In this document: one piece after another, positions 54,456 to 64,000 of the stretch
Layout of the letters: every line of letters begins with the position of its first letter
Numbering within the stretch: position 1 is the stretch's first letter
Assembly: GCA_009760855.2 (NCBI GenBank)
Contig: WPIO01000067.1
Span: forward strand, 619,501-683,500
DNA length: 64,000 nucleotides
Direction of reading: 5' to 3'
From: Cristatella mucedo
Taxonomy: Eukaryota > Bryozoa > Phylactolaemata > Cristatellidae
The notes under the pieces: generated by a model
What the model was told of the DNA's origin: nothing
Seen by the model: only the letters and a program-made list of their open reading frames with translations
The model's database searches: none
Translations under genes and position numbers: made by a program

Positions 54456-56924
54456 TTATTAGAAAAGTGACAGCCTAAATCGCAGGTTTTTTCGGCAGAA
54501 ATGATCTTAAATCAGTGGGATGTTCTCAGCCTTATCGAGTTATGTTTTTTAAACATAAAGAGTAGGCATCACGTTTTCAATTCAAGCCTGTAACTGTTAT
54601 GGCTTTTGCTCTGAAATCCCTGACCTTTGAGGACAATTCCTCACTCATGTTTCTAACTAATATTAACAATAATATTTAAATGGCATAATCACAATTTAAT
54701 CTCTTTCTGGACACTTAAAAAAGCTATACAGGAATTATGCGACAAGTGTAGTCGTAATAATAGTGATGGATTAGTATAGATCTCTCAGAAACCGTCACTT
54801 CTTTCTAGGCTTATCACGTATACAGTCAATAAATAAAGCATTCTCAAATGAATATTAGTATGCTGTACAATGTCACAAGAATTATGCGGTTAGATATGGC
54901 ACTCACAGGGTCAACGAGTCAAATGACATGGGCAAAGTTAACATACACCAACTCTCAAGACAATGCCGAAAACCAGAAATCCAAAAGCTACCTTATTTAG
55001 ACCCGATATACAGTTCAGTGGGTAGTTGAAAAGTTTGAAGACTGTCACGCTTACTATGAAATCGTTGCTGCTGTTGGTTAAAGCAGGTGAAAACTCCGCA
55101 TTGTACAGATCAGAGACATTAAAATAGTATTGGAAAACATTGCACAAATATTTTCGCTAGATTTATTTCTCCTTGGCCTAATAAATATTAGCCGTAGCAT
55201 TGTTAAGATGGGAAGATATACATTCTTCACTGATGCTTAGCCGAAAGTAGGCACACTCGATTGTCATTTTCAGCAAGAATTCAGGTTGATGCCACATATC
55301 ATATGCCGGACAAATTAATTTTTGTTCTCCATTTGCCAGCGAAACTAGGTGAGCTATTTATGGCGATTTTTCGAAATAAATTCGATTTGAGAATTTTCGG
55401 AACCCTTAGCTAAAAGTGGTTGTCTGAATACTTGCCTTTAGGCATTCATACTAATGCTTGTTTTCGCTTTTGTCATGAGACCGTTGAGAAACTAATCTCT
55501 TCGTTCCTGGTATTTTCATTAGACTTCCACAACTCTACACTGTGAAGCAAATGTCAGTGCCTAAACACTTGTTGTGCATTCTGAAACATCTGTGAACTGC
55601 CTCATTACTATAATTAATTTAGAAACCTGCTGCCTGTGACATAGATAATTGCAGTTTCCAAAATCGTCGGGATATCAGCTTATCTGATCTGACGCAGACG
55701 TTACAACTGCCACTCTACATTACTTCAAACATGTTCTACTTCAAGATTATTGTGCTCACATGCAGGTCAGTGCATGTTGGTGCAGTCTCTCAACTGTAAC
55801 GTTACCTTACGGCTTGACGTGCCACCACTCTAATTATAATTTGATTATGGACGTCTCTGCCCTCCAAAGAAAACTTCAGCTTGATTGGAAACCAGAAGTT
55901 CATTTACATTGCTCCCACAGCAAAAACGTCGTCACGTTTTGACAACACTTCATCTAAATACGACATGGATCGGAAAAAATCGAAACACTCCCTATTTCTC
56001 TTTGCTTCGGATCCACCCGAGTGAGATTTCCATTGTCACTCGTCTGCTCTGAAATTATCAATGTTGAGACTAACCAATCTACAAATTAACTTTTTAACAT
56101 TTGCAAAAGACCAAAATAATTCAATAAGCTCGTAGCAAGGAACAGATCACATATTTATTTTCATTTTAAAATTACAATTAACATTACAGGTTCAATTTAA
56201 GCAATACAGATACCACGGAGGCTCACAAGAGTTTGACATGCTACCAGTCAGGAAGAGATAGGAAGTCATATTTGGCTGTGTGCCAACTGCCTCAAACTCA
56301 AAGCCTTTTTTGAATGGAGACTACCACTGCCAACGGGAGATAGAATGTCATTCATATCTGAGTAGGGGCTGCCACATATCTCCAAGGTGCTCCATACTGC
56401 AAAATCTTACCGGATGACTTTTGCTCGCGGCCATCAATGCTCTATTATCTAGCAGCGACATCATATCTTAACCCTTACGAGGGAGACTACAGGTGCGAAA
56501 GAAAAATCCAAATGCTATGAAATCCTAAGGCCTAATCCCGCTTACCTGGCAGTGATCTTCTAATGAAGTGTTACCTCTAAAATAGCAAGGGGATTATTCA
56601 TTAGTCGGGATGACTGCGAAAGTCATGTTAAAATCAAAACAACTGTAATGGCACTCAGCTGCATTGTTTTCGTATTTAATATTTTATTTAAAATGTGGAC
56701 TTTTTTCTGGTAGTAGGGATTGAAGCTACTTACACAGCTATCATCTTCTGCATGTTGACTACCAGAAGTTATTGATTTTCCTAATGCAGTGTAAATATTT
56801 AACATAGTAGTCCTCACCCTTTACACATCTGGTTAAACCATTGGCCACCTAAACAAGAGCATAAGTATCTTCATGACACAACCGATGGTTTTACTGAGTA
56901 GGCTTATAAATTGTGTTGGATAGT
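54456..56924. other. Sequence without a recognised gene
   Basis: Two short LINE-A-like 3' UTR echoes occur (54,690-54,715 aatctctttctggacact; 54,830-54,960). The remainder is AT-rich with no assignable coding frame, RNA gene or repeat. Confidence 0.45.
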
Positions 56925-57990
56925 CTTGCAGATTGACACCCAGTTGTATCTTTGCTTTGATCCCTCCCAGCCATCCATCAGGGCGACTTCTCTCACCAAT
57001 CTAGCTGTATGTACTCTCATAAAAATTTCTTAAATTGAATGAAGATACAAGAAACTTACTAGCAATGGACAAATCAAGTGTGATTTAGATATGAGAAACA
57101 TTAAATCGAAAAAATCGGCTCAGCTAGCATATTCCATGGTGATTTTGCACGAAACCTAGGTGTCATGTTATAAAGTGACCTTTCATTAGACGACCGCATC
57201 AGCTCCATACTTAAGTTGCCTACTTTCAGCTACATTACATTGCTCAAATTCCTGCTGTTTAGATAGGAATACCACTTCTAAATCGGCCCATGCATTAGTG
57301 ACATCCCGACTTGACTTCAGTGACTCGCTGCTTTCTGTTCAACCGGCCTGTGCACCCAGGACCTTGAAGCTGTGTAAGACTCTGCTGCTAGACTTGTCTG
57401 TCTTGAGCTAAGCAGTTGCAACACTGCACCACTTCTTGCCAATCTACACTGGCTGTAAGACAAGCAACGTATTGCCTTCATGGTCTTGTAACTAACAGTC
57501 AGGTTCCTTCATCTTTGGCTCCAGCCTACCTATTAGATCTACTCTCTTACCTGGCTAAGAAGAGTCGCACTCGATTTTTAGATTGCAACTGTTTATCCAT
57601 GCCCAAAATAAATATCAAATCCTTTGGAGGCCATGCCTTTAGTTCTAAAGATCCAAAAGCCCTGAACTCCATCCAGACGTGCGTCACGAAATCTCCTGAC
57701 TTCAACACGTTAAAAACACTCATTTTCATTGACAGGTTTAATGGTTCCCTGCAATTCGTTCTGCATGTGCTGATGCATGTTTACCAAGTTTATGCTGCAT
57801 CTAACCATATTTGCTAGTTGACCCTGTGCATGTTATCCTTAACCACGTTATTTTTGTTGTTTATTCAGCAAACTACCACTTAGTATTCAATAGCACTTAC
57901 TTTGCAGCAATTGCAGATTGATTAGAATGAGATTAAATTCTTCGAGGACGTTGTCAAATGTCTTAACATTATTATTATTATTATTATTAC
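56925..57990 (+). mobile_element. LINE-A 3' copy, old
   Basis: It starts near the RT end (tttgatccctcccagccatc), continues through the post-RT region (57,416-57,817 frame: LAPAYLLDLLSYLAKKSRTR) and 3' UTR, and ends in (att)n at 57,965-57,990. Several frame breaks. Confidence 0.72.
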
Positions 57991-59083
57991 TATTACGTTT
58001 AATTAGCATTCTATTAAGCAACATGCAAAAAATCGAGCACAGCCAACCACACAAAGAAAAGGCATCAAACAAGTAATGCTAAGTGAGGCCAAATTAAAGC
58101 AAGGTCATTTCAGGTGACCCTACCTAGATTTTTGAACTTCCTTTACCTCCGGCTGTAATTTCAACCACTGGGGAGTATTTAGAAAATTTCGACAATAAAG
58201 GTGTAAACCAATTTGGAGCGCTTCTCCAGCAGAGATGAAACTATAAATACAATCAACCGCTAGTTAGAGGTTTTGGTGGTCAAGTTATTGCCTCAAATTG
58301 CGTCGTCGCTCTATGTCGCTTTTTTATTTCGTAGGCATGTGCAAAAATCTATGCGTTTGCCAAGTTAACAGTTTGCTCACCGTTTTTGGACGGTAGCGAC
58401 ATGTGCATCGAACCAATTTACGCGAATCGAGATTCTGCGGCCGAGGCCTGTCAGTTGCCATATGTGCATTATCAAAAGCTCGAGGCCGTATTAGAAACTT
58501 TGTGAAAAAGTGTCCAGCCATGCAGCCAAATGCGTGGAGAGCGTCGAACATTGCCTGGTCGCGTCGCACCGTTCACAGTCCTAATCTAGCACCACTTACA
58601 GGCGACGCCAAACCGTCGTGCCCCATCGTCACTGACACGCTGCTGTTTTCAAACCCTGAACTAGAACGACTCAGGCGTGAATGATCTATTTAACACACAT
58701 TTTTAAAAGAGAATAATTTGAGGTGGAAGACATCTCACAGTTCTTCAATTAGGCGCTGTTAATGCTCTTAATGGTCGAATCTCTGTTTTCAATCATGACT
58801 ACATACATACCTTTGCGGAAAGTGTTAGAGTCTGACTTGTTAAATAGGCTATCAGTTTTATGCTGATAATACTCATCTGTGTTTTTATTTAAACAGTCTA
58901 ATGCTGGTACGGCGATTGAAAAACCAAATGCATGACTTCAAAAAAAGTAATCCGAGATCTCGGCTTCTTGTAAACTTAGTGAAAATACAACAGAATGACT
59001 ACTCTTAGGATATTCCAAGCATGTGGCTGCGAAAGATGGATTCGCTCTTCTAAAAGGGGATAACGTTGTGCGACCTTCACTTT
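57991..59083. other. Mixed sequence with a GC-rich, CpG-containing block
   Basis: 58,330-58,690 has clearly more CG dinucleotides than its surroundings and open frames on both strands; the plus frame 58,403-58,684 starts MHRTNLRESRFCGRGLSVAI and ends SNPELERLRRE. It could be a promoter or exon of an unseen gene, or a retrocopy. No family recognised. The flanks are AT-rich with nothing seen. Confidence 0.3.
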
Positions 59084-59272
59084 AAAATAAATAAATAAAT
59101 ACCAGCTGATTTAACAGTATCTTTTGTATGGTGACAGAAAAGCCTTTCCCGCTATCACCATCTCTTGTAGTGGCAACAAGAGATTGCCCACCGCCGGATT
59201 TGAATGCACGACCTCGGGGCCAAGACCGAGAAAGCAACCGACTTTCCTAGTGTGCCACCACGACTTATCCCC
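59084..59272 (-). mobile_element. tRNA-derived SINE, copy 2
   Basis: The minus strand starts GGGATAAGTCGTGGTGGCAC, with a B-box-like GCATTCAAATCC, then a body matching the copy at 36.1-36.3 kb (GGTGATAGC..GTAAAGGC or GGGAAAGGC) and an (ATTT)n tail. The B box is more degraded than in copy 1. Confidence 0.76.
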
Positions 59273-60998
59273 TATGACCAGCATAAGACTAACTGTTGCT
59301 GATAAGGAAAAAATACCTAATAGACAATATAATACACTGAGGTGGGAGATATAAATGGAAACACCAAGTAGGAGCACATAGTTGCATTAAAATCTTAATT
59401 TTCTTTAGAGAAACCCAGTCTGGAAACTATTCCGCAAGTTATCTAGTCGGAGAATCAATTATCTTGCAGGTGCTGCTAGGCAGGACCTTAAAATAATCTC
59501 TGTTTTCTCTCAATAGTCAAGATCCAGAAAGACCAGTCGCACTTTGACCCAGTGCGGCTGTAGAAACGGAGCTCGCCCTGTTGACGATTGGCATAGCACT
59601 AAGCATGTCATCAGCATGAGGCTCTTTAGATTCGATAAAACGCCACTCGTTGTAAGGAAAAACATGCCAAACTGCTCCAAGTAACAGTCGCGAATAATTT
59701 GCTTCGGCTTACGTAGCTGTATTTTCGCTAATCTGAGCTCCAGCAGATAAGCACCCGTTATAGTGTTCACGAGGATGCACGGTCAGGTTTTAGCAGCGTC
59801 CCTCTTCTTGCAAGAAGGCCTCCCTTGCAGATAGCGCCGAGCGACTCCGTTGTACTCATTTTTAAATATGAACCAACTTCCATGAATACGAAAGCGTCAG
59901 GATACACAAAGCAGGTGTTAGATGCACATTGACCCTCCAGTTTGGGGAAGACGGTACAAAAGCACCTAGGTACTATGATAATGAAGTAGATACTATTCAG
60001 ACGTTTGTGTTATGAGCGTATTTAAGCATCGATGGCGAGAAGTTCGTGTAAGTAAAGGAGTAAATGCAGCAAGTAAACAGAGAAGGAGGGATTACTACAC
60101 ACAAGTAGAAATTCATCAAGTGTTTTCTTGTATTCACAGTTCTGCATAAATTAAACGGCAAATGAAGGAAATTACGTTGGGCCTCCATTATTCCAGAGTC
60201 TCTGGAAAGCAGGCGAGTGCCGCTCTTGGAAAACGAGTATGGCGTGCTCAGTAAATGCATCTAAGTCGGCAGGCCTCGATCACTTTAGTTTTTTCAATGT
60301 ATGTGCGCATAAATAATGACTACGTTCTTCTAGCATTAAGTACGAATTATGTCTTCCGACTTGGTGCCTCTTTATGAAAGTAAGTGATGTGTAGCACGTT
60401 GATGGAGAGATAAACTGTGTGCATTATTTGTTACAGCAAAATTAAGATACTTGTATTGCGCTCCATCATAATTAAAATTCTTACCAGGCATTTTACGTAT
60501 GCTGAGCACGAAGCTTGATCGCCCAGTCATTTGCCTTACTCGTCTTTAAAGCATCCTCCGAAATATCGAGCTGCTCTTTCCATGCAATACATTTCCCCTT
60601 CTTAATTTCCTTTTACCACAATTCTGAAGACGAAATAATAATCAATGCAATTTGTAATTCAATATTGAAATTTATTTCTTACTGATAACCTTAGTTTGAA
60701 TGCTCAAATGTATGCGCAAAAAGGGCTACTTTCTGAATGTTGGGTCCGCCTGGCGTATTCACCCACCGAGTTCTTCCGGTCTAGACTGCAGACCCGCTTG
60801 CGGCAGATGCTACCATGCCCGCATGCTGGCCGTGCGGCCCAGTTCCGCGTTTCCTAAATAAATTGCATCTGCTCGAGCCGTCTCAATCTGTGTGCGACTG
60901 CTCGCACAAACATAGCACCGACCCATTAATTTTTGAGTCAATTGCGCATTCATCGACCAAAAGATTGGAAAGACAAGACAAATTTATGAGCATACTAG
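59273..60998. other. No gene recognised
   Basis: Short frames only (at most 88 codons), none with a recognisable motif. Composition shifts to higher GC after 60,730. Confidence 0.45.
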
Positions 60999-62343
60999 TG
61001 TAGCGCCCTGCTGGCCTTGGCTGAATTTTAGCGCGAACAAGAGCTGCTCGGCGGCGGGCTAGAGCTCCTTTGTCCTGGAGAAGTGAGCCATAGAGGAAGC
61101 GCTTAAGAGCAAGCCAGGAAGCTCTGAGACGAGCGGTGGCGATTCGGCCTTCAGAATTGGTCCGGTACGCGGGGAAGCTGCTGATTGATGTTGGCTGGCC
61201 TGTCAACCTCCACCTTCACTCATTCCAAGAAAGAGTCGTCTGGAACCCATTCGCCATTCAAGCTCGACAGAGGTGCCCTACCAGTGGCCTACTGAAGGTA
61301 TTGATTCCTTGCCGTAATGAGCCGGGGTGTCGGGCCCAATACCACTAAGCTCTTTCCCATTGTCTCAGCTAGATTATTAAGAGTCGAGCGACGCTCGCTC
61401 TCGGCCTTATGTTTTTGGTCTCTTCTGGTCTTCGGTCCGGCTCTGCGCTTTGACGCCATCGGGGACTCGTTTCTCTGAAAGCAAGGGAGGAGGGCGGGCT
61501 GTCCGCTGACGATGGACGGAACAGGACAAGACAGCACTAGGAGGATTCGGTGGATTCCAACGAATACGGTCGTATCACGCCCGAGCTGGAATTCTGTGTT
61601 TCATTTGTGTTTTGTATGTGGGCGCTAGCACGTGGTCTCGGCATAGGGATTTGCCGGTGCGAGCTAGGCGTAGTTGGCATGTGTGGAGCCCTAGTTCTCC
61701 GATTAGGGTTTAGGCTGCAGTTTGAGCTCCGCCTAATTGGGTCGTTCCCCAGTATAGATGTAAGTAGCGTAAGTGTGGAGACGTGTTTCCTCCGCAGGAG
61801 TGCTTGAGTTGACGTGTGTGGAGTATTCCTGTCGCACTGTCGGAAACCGAGTTCTAGTTCTCCGGTTAGGGTTTAGGCTCGGGTTCGCGCTTCAGTGTGG
61901 AGAAGTATTCCCTCCGCAAGAGTGCTTAGGTTGGTGTGTTTGGGGTAGTCCTTCCGCACAGGTGGAAACGAAGTCCTAGTTCTCCGGTTAGGGTTTAGGC
62001 TCCGGTTCACGTTCTGTGTGGAGAAGTATTCCCTAAGCAAGATAGTTGGTGCTGTTGAGATCCTGCGAGGAGTGTGGAGATAAAGCTGAACTAGACGAGC
62101 AGCGACTTTGTGCGCTTGTAAATAAAGTTCAGTAAAATCCCCAATTTGTGTGTCTCGCTTTCCAATTTACGCCGCGGACGCGCGACCCCCTTTAGTAACG
62201 GTAAGCAGGTCAGTACCAGAAACGCTCGTTTCGTGGCGGCCTGCTTATTGTGCGTAGGCGCGCACCGAACGGCAGTAGGCGCAAGGCTACGCCGCTAGGT
62301 AAGCGGCAGGTCAAGCCTGCCCCGCTGAGCCTTCGGCGTTACA
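60999..62343. mobile_element. Probable solo LTR of an LTR retrotransposon
   Basis: A 1,345-bp GC-rich block begins TGTAGCGCCC and ends GGCGTTACA, i.e. near-inverted TG..CA termini, and is flanked on both sides by ctag (60,995-60,998 and 62,344-62,347), a 4-bp target duplication as in Ty3-like elements. A polyadenylation-type AATAAA lies near 62,122. No internal coding region or second LTR is present, so it looks like a solo LTR fossil. Orientation is probably plus from the AATAAA position. Clean ends and target duplication suggest moderate age. Confidence 0.55.
61685..62035. repeat. Imperfect tandem repeats inside the LTR-like block
   Basis: The phrase tagttctccggttagggttt recurs at about 61,690, 61,854 and 61,976, followed each time by ggctc/g..gttcgcg-like sequence and gtgtggagaagtattccct. 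Unit length is about 120-165 bp. Confidence 0.75.
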
Positions 62344-62347
62344 CTAG

Positions 62348-64000
62348 AGTATTGAAATTTTAGTCAGCGGAAAACTGAAGAATACAAAATACACAAGTTA
62401 ATGAACGACACTTCCTACCAACTTGCCGCAACAGCACCACAGTCTCGTGGGGCCGTATGAGTGCGCTTCTATTAGTATGGGCAACCACGTCTGCGGCGGT
62501 ACCACTCCTTATTTAGGCACTAACCATTCACGCGTCTCGAATTTTGAGGGTCATGACATCACTGCAGCAAACCCATTAACAAGGCACAAAACAAGCAAAA
62601 CATATCTAAACAATAGTTAAAAAACCACACAACCACAATTTTTACAATATTTATTTCATTCCGACAGGCACTTTGATAAGACGAAGTCGATTCATTTTGT
62701 TGAGAGTCGCTTAGAAGTCAGGGAAAAATGGCTCTGGAAACAGAAAAAAAGCCTTGCGAGTGAGGTTTGCATATAATCGAGTTTCTAATAACCAAGGTAC
62801 TCTCATGTTAAAGATAGGATAAGAAATTGGGACATTGCCATGGGTTACTCATATCCGTGATTTACTTTTACGCGATTAGCTAATAACTAAGATTGACTTA
62901 CAGGTAGTTCACGTTGTTTGCCCTTTCAGGTACCTTCCCCAACTTTACTAGTATAAGCGGCTCAACTCTTTTGAAAATACATTTGACTTGCTTAAGCAGC
63001 AGACTGATTTCTCTAGAGAGTTGAACTTTGTCTCCATGGACTCAGTGCATGCTCACTCTTCATATATAAAAGCTTTCGTAGCTTCAGTAAGAAAATGGAA
63101 AAGTACTTTTGGCCTCTTACCCTGTCCCGAAACTTCGGAGTCTCCTGTTTACGAAGAACCATTAAAGACGACCATATAAGCACACCAGTTAGGTCTGCTC
63201 AATTTTGGCTAAGTAACATTTGCAAATCGTGGCCTGACAATGCAGAGACACCAGATTTAGTTTGGCAAATCTAAATTATTGCGAGGTCCTATGGCATGCC
63301 CAATCAAGGGCTTGCACTTGTTGAGAACTATTTAGCAAGTAGGCATGTGTGTGGTAAACGTAGGATCTGCTACTGCATTATGCCACTTTTCACCCACTGC
63401 ACTGGCTTCCTATCTAGCAGAATACCGATTACAACGTTTTACCTTTTATATGCTAATCCCTCCTAAATATTACTTTCTCGCTCCGGCCTTTCCATTAAAG
63501 CTGTTTAGAAATCAGGTAAGTCATTGTGGCAGACTCTCGTATGACTCGAGTCATTAAGCTGCACATCAAAGCTTACTACAAACCGAGTGCAATCCGTGCG
63601 TTTAGTTTGTGTGCTTCCAAGGCGATGGTGGAGCTTACTTTGGGCCGATATTATGACAAGCCCTGACTTGAAAAGTTTTTAAAGAGCTGAATTGAACACT
63701 TTCTCCTCAGTTTCTTAGACCATTTTCTGAATTGTTAATAAACATCCTCAATGTACGTAATAATGCTCGCACAGTGCCCGTTACCGCTATTTGGCACTTC
63801 AACATGCTTTTTTTCAGCGAATATAAAGTGTCGAAAGTGATTTAGTTCTCCTAAGAGAGCATAAACGCGTTTCAAAATTGCTATTATTATCACATGCAGT
63901 AATTGCAGTTGATGAGTACACACTTCGATGAATCCCGGGAAAGCGCTTGATGCTGAGGATACATATTGTATTCATTTTCCGACAGATAAAGATTAAAAAT
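62348..64000. other. No gene recognised
   Basis: AT-rich DNA with short frames. A weak LINE-A-like 3' motif (gtgatttagttctcctaaga) sits at 63,837-63,860. Nothing else can be supported. Confidence 0.45.

Noticed and set aside
61690-62000. TTAGGGTTTAGG motifs as telomeric sequence
   Set aside because: Only three isolated occurrences within longer imperfect repeats inside the LTR-like block; no telomeric array.

Overview
This is a stretch of an invertebrate animal genome: AT-rich, long introns, canonical GT-AG splice sites, and many decayed non-LTR retrotransposons plus tRNA-derived SINEs. A flatworm or other lophotrochozoan would fit, but I cannot fix the phylum from sequence alone. No bacterial features, CRISPR arrays or intact stand-alone RNA genes were seen.

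The left two thirds (about 41.3 kb down to position 1, minus strand) is one spliced gene whose 3' end lies outside the window. It starts with a 20-residue signal-peptide exon (41,263-41,335) and a short linker exon, followed by at least 14.5 immunoglobulin (I-set-like) domains. Every domain is split over two exons. Introns between domains are phase 1 and introns inside domains are phase 2, and all inferred exon lengths agree with this. From Ig3 onward the domains follow a strict three-domain order, which I call C/D, A'/B and A/B'. This cassette occurs as unit I (Ig3-5, 30.2-24.8 kb), II (Ig6-8, 22.2-11.9 kb), III (Ig9-11, 11.3-6.5 kb), IV (Ig12-14, 5.9-1.1 kb) and the start of V (Ig15). Ig1-Ig2 look like a cassette without its C/D domain. 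Units III and IV belong to a 5.39-kb tandem repeat whose copies differ only by a few run-length changes, introns included, so the array has grown very recently. The product should be a heavily glycosylated secreted or surface Ig-repeat protein, loosely resembling the Ig arrays of perlecan or hemicentin. This expanding cassette gene is the main find.

Introns hold fossils of two CR1/L2-like LINE families (here LINE-A, with ATT-type tails, and LINE-B), one nested in the other, and 3' fragments of a LINE with a C-terminal restriction-like endonuclease. A 325-bp direct repeat pair differing at one base flanks the first Ig exon.

The right third (41.3-64 kb) lies upstream of the gene. It holds diverged segmental repeats (41.6-51.7 kb), more LINE fragments, a second SINE copy (59.1 kb), a probable solo LTR (61.0-62.3 kb) and a few unassigned short ORFs. 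No convincing second gene was found there.
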